A program made the translations under genes and the position numbers. From positions 62,001 through 126,000 of the forward strand of contig CAKPIK010000003.1 of the NCBI GenBank assembly GCA_934162365.1: a DNA stretch of 64,000 nt, in the 5' to 3' direction. Shown piece after piece: positions 45,052 to 53,331 of this stretch. Each line of letters begins with the position of its first letter. Positions within the stretch are counted from its first letter, which is position 1. The DNA is from an uncultured Clostridia bacterium. GTDB taxonomy: Bacteria; Bacillota; Clostridia; TANB77; CAG-508. Below the pieces are notes generated by a model. It had not been told where the DNA came from and did no database searches. It was given only the letters and a program-made list of their open reading frames with translations.

Positions 45052-46632
45052 TTATTTCTTAGCTTGTTTACTTTGTTTTTCAATTTCTTTTAAAAATTCT
45101 TCTTTTTCTTCTTCCTCTTTTTGTAATCTAAGATTTTGTACTCTTGTAAATTCACTCTCTTGTATTGACTTTATTCTATCTTTGTATTTATTAGCAAATT
45201 TACTTTCAGTCTTTCTTTTTTCAGTTTTCTTTTCTTCTTTTACTTTTACGTTTTTATTTGCTTTTTTAGCTTGTTTTTTAATTTGTTTATTCTTTTTCTT
45301 TTCTTCTCTTAATTTTGTATGAAGCATTATATACTTAGGGTCATCTTGTTCATTTTTAAATCTTAAGTCATCACATATAAGTTCTATAACAGATTCTGCA
45401 ACTGCTTCTGTGTTATGTCTAACATTTTCACCAACTATTTGAGATAAATTCTTTTCTAGTAATTTTACTCCTAGTTCCTTTGATTTCTGTATATCTTGTT
45501 CAACAACTTCTTGTCCTCTTTTATTATACATTTTTATAATTTCCGGAATAATTTCACCTGAGTCATATATACAATAATCTATAACTCCTTTTCCTGCGTG
45601 ATCTAATATAGCTTTTATATGATCAGATAATGTATAATTATCTGTTTGACCTGGTTCTGTCATTATATTACTTACAAATATTTTTATTGCATTTGACTCT
45701 TTAATTGATTTTGATACATTTTTAATTAAAAGGTTAGGTATAACGTTTGTATATAAACTTCCAGGTCCGATTATAATTGCATCTGCTTGTTTTATAGCCT
45801 CTAATACCCCAGGAGCTGGTGCACAATTTGAAGGATTTATAAATATTCTTTCAATTTTAGCAACTTTATCATATACAATTGGAGCAATTTTTTCTTTTTC
45901 ATCAATTATTGTTCCATCATCAAGTTCTGCACATATTTGCATTTCATCTAATGTAACAGGCAAAACTCTACCAACTATATTTAAAACATCTTTACTTTTT
46001 TCTACAGATTCTGAGAAATTACCAAATTTTTCTTTCATTGTTGTAAAGAATATATCTCCAAAAGTTAATCCTTTTAAGCTTCTATTCTTCAATTCTGTAT
46101 TTAAAAGTTCAGACATCATACTTTCATCATTAGCTAAAGATATAATACTATCTTTTATATCATCAATTGGTAATAATTCTAGTTTTTTTCTTGATTCTGT
46201 TTGTGCTTTTCCATAAGCAGATACAGTTACTATTGCAGTTATATTACTTGTATATTTCTTTAGTCCTTTAAGCACTGTATTTAGTCCAGTTCCACCACCA
46301 ATTACAACAACATTTGGTCCTTCATGGTATACTTTTTTATTAAAAATTAAAGATTTAACATTTCTTTCTTTACTTCCATTATCCATTCTATAATCTGTAT
46401 CTTCTATTAATATTTCTAGTACCCTTTTTTGAGCATATACTAGGCCTATAATAATTAAGATAAAGCCTACAACAAATAAAGCTACAACTTTTCCAACACC
46501 AACAAAAGATATTGTTTTAGCAACCATTAATTTTGAAATTCCTATACATGCTAGTGTAATTCCTATTAAAATTACTAACATCCATCTCTTCATTCGTGCT
46601 TCGTTTTTAAACCATTTGAAAAATCCCTTCAT
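45052..46632 (-). CDS. YvcK/CofD-like protein with altered active loop and lysine-rich tail
   Basis: 526 residues: two N-terminal membrane helices (about 18-36 and 48-66), a YvcK/CofD domain (about 106-420), then a tail of about 105 residues very rich in K and E. The V-I-G-G-G-T-G-L motif at 110-117 and the A-P-A-P-G-V, I-G-P-G-S-L-Y-T-N-V-I-P-N-L-L and N-I-M-T-E-P-G-Q-T segments are typical. The D-D-G-G-S-(S/T)-G-R-L-R loop that normally follows T-V is replaced by SAYGKAQTESR (138-148). YvcK binds UDP-sugars and controls cell-wall growth on gluconeogenic carbon sources. This copy may have lost or changed ligand binding. Confidence 0.85.
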   Translation of the reverse strand: MKGFFKWFKNEARMKRWMLVILIGITLACIGISKLMVAKTISFVGVGKVVALFVVGFILIIIGLVYAQKRVLEILIEDTDYRMDNGSKERNVKSLIFNKKVYHEGPNVVVIGGGTGLNTVLKGLKKYTSNITAIVTVSAYGKAQTESRKKLELLPIDDIKDSIISLANDESMMSELLNTELKNRSLKGLTFGDIFFTTMKEKFGNFSESVEKSKDVLNIVGRVLPVTLDEMQICAELDDGTIIDEKEKIAPIVYDKVAKIERIFINPSNCAPAPGVLEAIKQADAIIIGPGSLYTNVIPNLLIKNVSKSIKESNAIKIFVSNIMTEPGQTDNYTLSDHIKAILDHAGKGVIDYCIYDSGEIIPEIIKMYNKRGQEVVEQDIQKSKELGVKLLEKNLSQIVGENVRHNTEAVAESVIELICDDLRFKNEQDDPKYIMLHTKLREEKKKNKQIKKQAKKANKNVKVKEEKKTEKRKTESKFANKYKDRIKSIQESEFTRVQNLRLQKEEEEKEEFLKEIEKQSKQAKK

Positions 46633-46683
46633 TATTTTCTCTCCAATCTTTTTGCTATCTTTTAAATTTTACAATATACACAC

Positions 46684-46712
46684 ATTTTATCATTTTTCTA
46701 CTTATTTTACAA
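46684..46712 (-). promoter_or_regulatory. Promoter of the yvcK-GDE-ruvC-holA unit
   Basis: Minus strand TTGTAA, 17 bases, TAAAAT. Confidence 0.65.
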
Positions 46713-46724
46713 TGCAAAATAGAA

Positions 46725-46753
46725 AAAAGATAGACAAAATTTGTCTATCTTTT
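46725..46753 (-). terminator. Terminator of the GH18 gene
   Basis: Nearly perfect palindrome: 14-base arms AAAAGATAGACAAA / TTTGTCTATCTTTT around one central base; A/T tracts on both sides. Confidence 0.85.
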
Positions 46754-46779
46754 ATTTAATCATATTCATAAGCTCTGCC

Positions 46780-48456
46780 TTATAAAGCTTCTTTTATTAT
46801 ACTCCATATTGTGTCTTTTTCTCTATCTTTTGCCCAAGCAGCTACTCCTGCCAAATTATATGTTTTAACCAATGAAACTTTATTTTTTATTGATTCTTCA
46901 TCTTCTATCCACATTTTATATGTTTTGCCTTGTTCTGTATATTCAACATAATATTGTTTTAGTTCATCATTCCATTGTTTATTTACATCACTTGGCAATA
47001 CTTTGTCTATATTTTTCATATTTACTGTTTTACTTGTTACTGTTCCATTACTTTCTACCCATAATCTTGTATATAGTGGAATTCCAAGTATTATCTTATT
47101 TGAGTCTATTTCTTCTCTATCTATAAACTTCTTAAGATTATTTTCAACCCAATTAAATCCTGCTGTTGTTCCTGCCTTCTTAGAACCAGTTCCATATTGA
47201 TCGTATGCCATAAACACTATATAATCTGCAACATCACCTATAACATTTCTATTGTAGCATTCAGACCAGCCACTTCCACCATCTGGAGCTGTAACATCAA
47301 CAGATAATGTCATACCTGCTTCTTGAAGTTTTGGTTTTAATTCTATTATAAATCTTGAAAATACATCTTTATCTTCTGTATTCATATTTTCAAAATCTAT
47401 ATTAATTCCATCCAACTCATAATTAATAGCTAATGTAACAATATCATTAATTAGTTGCGTTCTTAATTCATAAGAGTTCAAAATCTTAGAGGTAGTTTCT
47501 TTATATGAATTGTTTGAAAATATTGGCCAAATTTTATAATTGTTATTTTTAGCCCATTTTATATAATTTAGTCCATTATCTCCTATATTTGTATTTATAG
47601 CTCCATTTCCTTTACTTACTAAAGAAAAGAATGCTGGAGATACAACATTTATTCCTTCTATTGTTGTTCCATTTCTATTTGGTGTCTTAGCATATTCAGA
47701 ATAATAATCCCAGACCAAATTAATCTTTTCTGTTGCTTCTGAATTTTTTATTTCTTCTCTAACATACACTTCATTTTGCAATATATTAGTTTTCACATAA
47801 CCAACATAACCATTTTTAGTTCTAATTTTTGTCCAAGTATCATTTGTTTTTTCTACTTTTATTACTTTATCACCCTTCTTCAACTTATCAATAGTTTTAG
47901 AAAAAGAAGTTGGTTTATATTTTACACTACAATTTTTAGCAACATCAGCCCTAATTAATTCTCTATTTAACGAACTTAATACTAATATTTGATTATTTTT
48001 TATATAATCAATTTCTATATTATATACTTTTGACATTTCACTTATAGGTAAATAATATGTATTATCCTTTTTTATTGCTCCAGATAAGACATTTACTGTT
48101 GAATCATTAATTTTTATTATATTTTGATTTAATGGTAGCACACCAATTTTTTCTCCAAAAGTTGTTACGATTTGGTCATTATCTTCATCAACCATTATAT
48201 ATTTATCAAAATAATTTTTAATATCTTCTCTAGACATATAAATTACATTTTTATCATTTATAAACAAATCTTTTTTTAGTTTTTTGGTAACATTATTATT
48301 ATTTAGTATTAAATTAATTTTATTTTTAGCATATGTATCATTAATCTCGTAGTTTGGTGCTAACTTAAACGCTACAACTAAAAATAATAATGCTATAATT
48401 ACAACTAATATTTTTATTATTATTTTTTTACTTGCCATTTTATTTTCATTTTTCAT
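46780..48456 (-). CDS. Membrane-anchored GH18 cell-wall hydrolase with SH3 domain (spore-germination YaaH/SleL type)
   Basis: 558 residues: one N-terminal membrane helix (about 11-31), a copper-amine-oxidase-like stalk domain (about 45-162), a bacterial SH3 domain (about 172-228), and a GH18 barrel. The catalytic motif DGINIDFE is at 349-356, with Glu356 as the acid. Such proteins cut N-acetylglucosamine links in peptidoglycan or spore cortex. Its sigma-A promoter overlaps the end of spoIVFB. Confidence 0.9.
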   Translation of the reverse strand: MKNENKMASKKIIIKILVVIIALLFLVVAFKLAPNYEINDTYAKNKINLILNNNNVTKKLKKDLFINDKNVIYMSREDIKNYFDKYIMVDEDNDQIVTTFGEKIGVLPLNQNIIKINDSTVNVLSGAIKKDNTYYLPISEMSKVYNIEIDYIKNNQILVLSSLNRELIRADVAKNCSVKYKPTSFSKTIDKLKKGDKVIKVEKTNDTWTKIRTKNGYVGYVKTNILQNEVYVREEIKNSEATEKINLVWDYYSEYAKTPNRNGTTIEGINVVSPAFFSLVSKGNGAINTNIGDNGLNYIKWAKNNNYKIWPIFSNNSYKETTSKILNSYELRTQLINDIVTLAINYELDGINIDFENMNTEDKDVFSRFIIELKPKLQEAGMTLSVDVTAPDGGSGWSECYNRNVIGDVADYIVFMAYDQYGTGSKKAGTTAGFNWVENNLKKFIDREEIDSNKIILGIPLYTRLWVESNGTVTSKTVNMKNIDKVLPSDVNKQWNDELKQYYVEYTEQGKTYKMWIEDEESIKNKVSLVKTYNLAGVAAWAKDREKDTIWSIIKEAL

Positions 48457-48495
48457 TGTAAAATTCTCCTTAGTTCATCAAAAACTTACACTGTT

Positions 48496-48524
48496 ATTTT
48501 ATAAATAATTATAAGTTTTGTCAA
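48496..48524 (-). promoter_or_regulatory. Promoter of the GH18 gene
   Basis: Minus strand TTGACA, 17 bases, TAAAAT, within the last codons and stop of spoIVFB. A weak inverted repeat AAAACTTA / TAAGTTTT (48481-48519) surrounds it and may be a poor terminator for spoIVFB. Confidence 0.75.
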
Positions 48525-49146
48525 TTGTTTTGAATATTTTATTATAAATATTATATCTTTTATTTTCCTTTATAACCATTACCCATAAAACACCTATAAC
48601 AAGTAAAATTGCTATATTTTTATATGTCACTATTAATATACTAGATATTGCTGTAATACTAATTATAAATGCATTTGATATTATATTTATATATTGATTT
48701 GCTTTTCTGTTTCCAAACAATATTTTAAGAATATTTTTTAGTATTCTTCCTCCATCCAATGGATATATTGGCATTAAATTAAACACCGCTAACAACAAAT
48801 TTGAATAAATAATATTACTATTGAAATTAATTAATAAACCTATAATAACTATACATAAATTTAAAAGTGGTCCAGCCAATGCAATTAGCATTTTTTTAAC
48901 TGCCAATAGATTTGATTTTCCAATCCTTATATTATACTCTTCAACTTGCTCTTCAAATTCAATACAAAAACCAAATGGCATTATTCTAAATACATTAGGC
49001 TTAAACCCTAATATAACTCCACATATCAAATGTGCAATTTCATGAATTAATGCAAACACCATTATCAATGCATATAACTCAATTTGATTTGTAAGTATAA
49101 ATATAATTAAAAACAAAAATAGATTCAGATTAATCTTAACATTCAT
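48499..49146 (-). CDS. spoIVFB: Stage IV sporulation protein FB-like site-2 metalloprotease (M50)
   Basis: 215 residues with several membrane helices. Zinc motif HEIAH is at 35-39 and the second motif N-L-M-P-I-Y-P-L-D-G-G-R at 123-134. SpoIVFB cuts pro-sigma-K in the mother cell, releasing active sigma-K. It follows the SpoIVFA-like gene by 15 bases, the conserved order. No CBS domain is present, although some family members have one. Confidence 0.88.
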   Translation of the reverse strand: MNVKINLNLFLFLIIFILTNQIELYALIMVFALIHEIAHLICGVILGFKPNVFRIMPFGFCIEFEEQVEEYNIRIGKSNLLAVKKMLIALAGPLLNLCIVIIGLLINFNSNIIYSNLLLAVFNLMPIYPLDGGRILKNILKILFGNRKANQYINIISNAFIISITAISSILIVTYKNIAILLVIGVLWVMVIKENKRYNIYNKIFKTIDKTYNYL

Positions 49147-49161
49147 ATATTTTCCCCCTTA

Positions 49162-50067
49162 TTAAAAATCTATTACATATCTTGGGTTAATATATCTGTT
49201 AGACAATCTAATTTCAAAATGCAAATGAGGTCCAGTAGAATTTCCAGTTGTTCCAACAGTTGCTATAGTCTGTCCACTTTTTATTCTATCTCCTACTTTT
49301 ACTTTTAAGCTTTTGCAGTGTGCATACACTGTCATTACTTCTCCATTTGTAATTTTTATAAATTTACCGTACTCACTATTTTCTTCTGCTACACTTACGA
49401 TACCATCTATTGAAGACACAATGTTTGTCCCACTATTGGCCGCAATATCTATTCCTTTGTGATCTGCACTCATAACCTTTGAGGTTACTTCTCTTTCTCC
49501 AAACTCAGAAGTAATTTTTCCACTTAGTGGCTTTTTAAATTTGCATAGTTTTTTTACCTCTTCTGCATCTAATTCCATTTGAGTTTTTTCTTTTGTAGAA
49601 TCTTCATTTGTTTCTTCTTTTGTTTCAACTTCTTTCAATACTTCATTTTCTAAACTATTATTCATACTAGCGACTTCCAGATTTTGCGCTAATTCTTCAC
49701 TTATTATATTGACTTCATTACTTATATCATTGCTGTTTTCGTTATTATTAGAATTAATTTTGCTATTAATAAAATTTTGACAATCACTATATATTTTTTC
49801 TAAATTTATATCATAATTCAAAATATTATTAGTTCCATCTATTACCTGTTTTGAAAATACATAATTGGTATTTGTTATTAAATAAAATATTGCATATATA
49901 ACCAAACAAATTAAAGTTTGTAAAATCATTTTCTTAAATAATCCAAAATTTTTCTTATCATTTACATTTACTCTAGTTGTATTTTCTCTATAATACGAAT
50001 TATTTCTTCTTTGTGAAATTTCAAGAGCTCTTTTTATTCTTTCTTCGTCAGACATTACTCTTTCCAT
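49162..50067 (-). CDS. spoIVFA: SpoIVFA-like M23 (LytM) domain membrane protein
   Basis: 301 residues: cytoplasmic basic N-terminus, one membrane helix (about 47-66), an acidic linker and a C-terminal LytM domain. The zinc-type motif H-K-G-I-D is followed by H-x-H (H-L-H-F-E-I). In Bacillus SpoIVFA holds SpoIVFB inactive until SpoIVB cleaves it. The pairing with spoIVFB supports this role, though in some Clostridia the LytM domain may be active. Its ribosome site lies in a terminator hairpin with a sigma-E-type promoter inside. Confidence 0.82.
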   Translation of the reverse strand: MERVMSDEERIKRALEISQRRNNSYYRENTTRVNVNDKKNFGLFKKMILQTLICLVIYAIFYLITNTNYVFSKQVIDGTNNILNYDINLEKIYSDCQNFINSKINSNNNENSNDISNEVNIISEELAQNLEVASMNNSLENEVLKEVETKEETNEDSTKEKTQMELDAEEVKKLCKFKKPLSGKITSEFGEREVTSKVMSADHKGIDIAANSGTNIVSSIDGIVSVAEENSEYGKFIKITNGEVMTVYAHCKSLKVKVGDRIKSGQTIATVGTTGNSTGPHLHFEIRLSNRYINPRYVIDF

Positions 50068-50074
50068 AAAAAAC

Positions 50075-50122
50075 CTCCCATTTCTAGCACATTTTTGTTA
50101 AACTATATGCTAAAAATGAGAG
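50075..50122 (-). terminator. Terminator hairpin that also contains the spoIVFA ribosome site
   Basis: 15-bp stem (two G-T pairs): 50075-50089 with 50108-50122, then GTTTTTT on the minus strand. The 3-prime arm includes the GGGAG of the spoIVFA Shine-Dalgarno sequence. It ends transcription of the 67-residue gene upstream. Confidence 0.78.
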
Positions 50123-50128
50123 TTTTAT
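50102..50128 (-). promoter_or_regulatory. Sigma-E-type promoter of spoIVFA-spoIVFB
   Basis: Minus strand ATA, 16 bases, CATATAGT: an exact fit to the Bacillus sigma-E pattern ATA-N16-CATANNNT. The start would fall near 50095, inside the loop of the terminator hairpin, leaving about 27 bases to the ATG. Confidence 0.6.
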
Positions 50129-50133
50129 TCTTA

Positions 50134-50337
50134 TTACTTAATTATTAAACTTAATATTATTCCAATACTACTAGTGGCAAATAATGCAATTGATATTATT
50201 TTAAGTTTTTCATATTTTTCTTGTAAAATATAATAATTCTGTATATCTCGCAATTCTCTTTTCTTTAAATATTTTTCAATTATACTTTCCGCTTCTCTAA
50301 CTATATAACTATCAGACTTTGAATTTTTTCCTTCCAT
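50134..50337 (-). CDS. Small membrane protein of unknown function (67 aa)
   Basis: A strong GGAGG precedes the ATG. Charged helical N-terminal 45 residues (R-E-A-E-S-I-I-E-K-Y-L-K-K-R-E-L-R-D-I) are followed by one C-terminal membrane helix (about 47-66). No family recognised. It lies 59 bases after rng and ends at its own terminator. Confidence 0.65.
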   Translation of the reverse strand: MEGKNSKSDSYIVREAESIIEKYLKKRELRDIQNYYILQEKYEKLKIISIALFATSSIGIILSLIIK

Positions 50338-50396
50338 TTTTTCCTCCGAAATATTTACTAATTAAAATATTCCCAAGAAAATGTTCTTATATTCAA

Positions 50397-51584
50397 TTAA
50401 TTTTCACAAATATGTTTTCGAGTTAATTCCAACAAATTAAGTTTTGAAAATCCTATCACTTGTGTTTTTGTTCTATCTTTTTTCAATTCTTCTTTTAATA
50501 TTTCAAGAATTTTTTGTCTATTTCCTTCCGATTTCATATCTATATAGTCTACAATAACTATTCCACCTATGTCTCTAAGTCTTAGTTGTTTTGCAATTTC
50601 AATACTTGCTTCTTTATTAACTTTAAATATTGTTGATTCCACATTATCTATTCCAGTATATTTACCAGAATTTACATCTATTGCTGTTAATGCTTCTGTT
50701 TTATCTATTGCTATAAATCCACCGCATTTAAGCCAAACTTTTCTTTTTTCTGTTTTATCTAGTTGTTCTTTTAATAGTGGTCTATCTTCTAAAATATTTG
50801 TTTTATTTATATAATTTACCTTAATACCATTAGCTTCAAATTCTGCAATAACTTTGCTTAAGTACTCATAATCTTCTTTTGAATTTACAGTTATTTTTTC
50901 TAAATCTTTATCAAGTAAATCTATTATTAGTTTTTTAACAATATTATGCGTTTTGTATACTAATCTTGGGAAATTGTTAGTTTCTATACTTTCATCATAT
51001 ATTCTCTTTATATCATTCCATTTCTTACTAGCAATTTCAATATCATTTTTAATTACATTTTCAGGTTGGTTTTGAGCAGAAGTTCTTATTATAGCTCCAC
51101 AATTTTGTGGCAAATACTTAGTAGCAATACTAGTCAATCTATTTTTTTCAGCTTCATCTGTAATTTTTTGTGATACTGTTATAATCGTAGTATTAGGCAT
51201 AAAAACTATAAATCTACTATTTAAACTTATATGCGTAGATACCTTTGCTCCCTTTGCTTCAGTAAAGTTTCTTTTTACTTGTACAAGTATTGGCATTCCT
51301 GTTTTTACTACATCTTTAATTTTTTTATCTTCAACATAGTGTTCTTTTGTAATATCTACTTTTGGTAATATATCTTTCAAATGAATAAAAGTATTTTTAT
51401 GTTGTCCTATATCAATAAATGCTGATTGCATTCCTTGTAATACATTTTCTACTTTACCTATATATATATTTCCTTCGATTCTTAAAACTGAATCATCTTC
51501 AATATACTTTTCTACAAGTTTTCCATCTTCTACTAATAATATTTGTTTTTTTCCTTCTTGGCTGTTAATTAATATCTCTTTCAC
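50397..51584 (-). CDS. rng: Ribonuclease E/G family protein
   Basis: 395 residues from a GTG with GGAG upstream. The S1-like domain (I-G-K-V-E-N-V-L-Q-G-M-Q-S-A-F-I-D-I-G) is followed by the catalytic core with T-A-I-D-V-N-S-G-K and V-I-V-D-Y-I-D-M (metal aspartates). It ends L-T-R-K-H-I, right at the zinc-link region, so the small domain and zinc link of E. coli RNase G are absent or minimal. It cuts single-stranded AU-rich RNA. Confidence 0.9.
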   Translation of the reverse strand: MKEILINSQEGKKQILLVEDGKLVEKYIEDDSVLRIEGNIYIGKVENVLQGMQSAFIDIGQHKNTFIHLKDILPKVDITKEHYVEDKKIKDVVKTGMPILVQVKRNFTEAKGAKVSTHISLNSRFIVFMPNTTIITVSQKITDEAEKNRLTSIATKYLPQNCGAIIRTSAQNQPENVIKNDIEIASKKWNDIKRIYDESIETNNFPRLVYKTHNIVKKLIIDLLDKDLEKITVNSKEDYEYLSKVIAEFEANGIKVNYINKTNILEDRPLLKEQLDKTEKRKVWLKCGGFIAIDKTEALTAIDVNSGKYTGIDNVESTIFKVNKEASIEIAKQLRLRDIGGIVIVDYIDMKSEGNRQKILEILKEELKKDRTKTQVIGFSKLNLLELTRKHICEN

Positions 51585-51596
51585 TTAAATCTCCTT

Positions 51597-52154
51597 TTAG
51601 TTATATTTATTCATTGCACTATCAATTCCACTTTTAACAATTTCATTTACTGCAGCCGCAGCATTACTAATTGATTTTTTTAGTATTTCATATTCATCAT
51701 CTGGAATCTTAGTTAGAATATAATTTAATAAGTCATTTTTAAACTTAGGCTCTCCTATTCCAACTCTAATTCTGCAAAAATCCTGAGAATTTATTTCACT
51801 CACAACAGACTTCATTCCATTATGAGTACCAGGTCCGCCCTTTTTTCTTATTTTAATAATACCTGGCTCTATATCTAAATCATCAAAAATAACTATAAGA
51901 TTACTTGGTGTTAATTTATAAAACTTCATAAAATCTCTTACAGCATTTCCACTTAAATTCATATATGTTTGAGGCTTTAATAAAATAACCTTTTCTCCTT
52001 CAATTTCACCAATTCCATATAATGAATTAAACTTATTTTTATTTACCTTTATATTATTATTTTCAGCTATCTTATTTATAGTATCAAAACCCATATTATG
52101 CCTTGTTTTAGCATATTCTTCTTCTGGATTTCCTAATCCAACTATTAAATACAT
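51597..52154 (-). CDS. pth: Peptidyl-tRNA hydrolase
   Basis: 185 residues. The start is L-I-V-G-L-G-N-P-E-E-E-Y and the catalytic His is in R-H-N-M-G-F. Motifs K-P-Q-T-Y-M-N-L-S-G and D-D-L-D-I-E-P-G-I-I-K-I-R follow. It frees tRNA from dropped-off peptidyl-tRNA. Own promoter; rng follows by 12 bases. Confidence 0.97.
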   Translation of the reverse strand: MYLIVGLGNPEEEYAKTRHNMGFDTINKIAENNNIKVNKNKFNSLYGIGEIEGEKVILLKPQTYMNLSGNAVRDFMKFYKLTPSNLIVIFDDLDIEPGIIKIRKKGGPGTHNGMKSVVSEINSQDFCRIRVGIGEPKFKNDLLNYILTKIPDDEYEILKKSISNAAAAVNEIVKSGIDSAMNKYN

Positions 52155-52184
52155 ATCTCTTTCCCTCTTTTTTCAATATATACT

Positions 52185-52213
52185 ATTTTACACTGTTTTT
52201 ATAATATTTACAA
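52185..52213 (-). promoter_or_regulatory. Promoter of pth-rng
   Basis: Minus strand TTGTAA, 17 bases, TAAAAT. Confidence 0.65.
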
Positions 52214-52227
52214 GACATAAATTAAAT

Positions 52228-52256
52228 TTGACAAATTCATTTAATGTGTGTATAAT
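52228..52256 (+). promoter_or_regulatory. Perfect-consensus plus-strand promoter outside the spo0A terminator
   Basis: TTGACA (52228-52233), 17 bases, TATAAT (52251-52256): exact consensus and ideal spacing. It points toward the 3-prime end of spo0A with no plus-strand gene ahead of it. Confidence 0.75.
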
Positions 52257-52259
52257 AAA

Positions 52260-52314
52260 AAACCTCTCTATTCAAAATTCATGTTATCCATGAACCAATG
52301 AATATGAGAGGTTT
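52260..52314. terminator. Two-part terminator structure downstream of spo0A
   Basis: Outer arms AAACCTCTC / GAGAGGTTT continue through ATTCA / TGAAT; a second hairpin TTCATG-TTATC-CATGAA sits inside. T-rich tails are on both strands: T6 on the minus strand for spo0A, TTTATTATTTTTT on the plus strand. Confidence 0.82.
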
Positions 52315-52322
52315 ATTATTTT
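52263..52322 (+). ncRNA. Candidate small RNA facing the 3-prime end of spo0A
   Basis: Transcription from the consensus promoter would start near 52263, the first base of the CCTCTC arm. It should stop in the T-rich run at about 52312-52322. The RNA, about 60 nt, would be one closed fold (outer stem, inner 6-bp hairpin) with a U-rich tail, and has no ORF. If it reads through, it is antisense to the end of spo0A. No known RNA family is recognised. Confidence 0.5.
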
Positions 52323-53198
52323 TTATGCTGTTTTTAGTTCTAGTCTTAATTTATCAGCTATCATTGCTATAAATTCTGAATTTGTAGGCTTTCCTTTTGC
52401 TGCTGATATTGTATATCCAAATATGTTTTCTACAACATCTGGTTGTCCTCTATTCCATGCAACTTCTATCGCATGACGTATTGCTCTTTCTACTCTACTT
52501 GGTGTTGTATGATATTTTACTGCTATGTCTGGATATAATTGTTTTGTAATTTGGTTTATAATATCAATATTGTTTACTACCATCATTATGGCTTCTCTTA
52601 AATATTGATAACCTTTAATATGAGCAGGTACTCCAACTTCATGAATAACATTAGTAACTAATGCTTCTAAGTTTTCCTCGTCTTTTTTCTTTTCTGGTGA
52701 AATTTCTATGTATGGTGTTTTAATTTCTCTTGCCATATAAGAATTCATCATCATATTTGGATTCATACTATTTATATTATAACCGTTTATACTATTATTT
52801 TTAGATTGTGGTTGTTGCATATCTCTTTTTATATCTTTTATTCTTTGTAATAGCACTTCTATATCAAATGGTTTCATGGCGTAATATTCAGCGCCAAGGT
52901 CTAGTGCTCTTTGAGTTATTTTGTCTTGTCCAACAGCAGATAACATTATGCAAAGTGGTCTTTTCTTCATTTTAGCAGCATTAATTTGCTCTAAAACTCC
53001 TATTCCATCTAAATGTGGCATTATTACATCTAATAAAGCTACATCAGGTTCTGTATTTAGTATCATTTCAACTGCCTGTCTTCCATCTCTTGCAATTGCA
53101 ATTATTTCAAAGTCCTCATCTTCCTCTATATAACCACTTACTGTATTAGCAAAATCTGGATTGTCGTCTGCTATTAAAATAGTAATTTTGTCTTTCAC
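52323..53198 (-). CDS. spo0A: Sporulation master regulator Spo0A
   Basis: 291 residues from a GTG (AGGAGG at 7 bases), the same start codon as in Bacillus. The receiver domain has Asp11/Asp12 and the phosphorylated Asp57 (L-L-D-V-I-M-P-H-L-D-G). A linker of about 50 residues with N/M-rich sequence leads to the Spo0A-specific DNA-binding domain (H-E-V-G-V-P-A-H-I-K-G-Y and T-P-S-R-V-E-R-A-I-R-H-A-I-E-V-A-W). It switches on sporulation genes. spoIVB, the usual neighbour, is not beside it. Confidence 0.98.
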   Translation of the reverse strand: MKDKITILIADDNPDFANTVSGYIEEDEDFEIIAIARDGRQAVEMILNTEPDVALLDVIMPHLDGIGVLEQINAAKMKKRPLCIMLSAVGQDKITQRALDLGAEYYAMKPFDIEVLLQRIKDIKRDMQQPQSKNNSINGYNINSMNPNMMMNSYMAREIKTPYIEISPEKKKDEENLEALVTNVIHEVGVPAHIKGYQYLREAIMMVVNNIDIINQITKQLYPDIAVKYHTTPSRVERAIRHAIEVAWNRGQPDVVENIFGYTISAAKGKPTNSEFIAMIADKLRLELKTA

Positions 53199-53246
53199 TT
53201 TCTTTCCTCCTAAAAATAAAAAATTGTAAATATTTTACATTTTTGT

Positions 53247-53275
53247 ATTATATTATTTTTTAAATTAATATGCAA
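53247..53275 (-). promoter_or_regulatory. Vegetative promoter of spo0A
   Basis: Minus strand TTGCAT, 17 bases, TATAAT. I see no convincing sigma-H element or 0A box in the 130-base gap. Confidence 0.75.
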
Positions 53276-53331
53276 GACTTTTTTGGAAATTTTTTCAAAT
53301 TATTTTAAAAAACCCTAATTTTACAGCAGTT

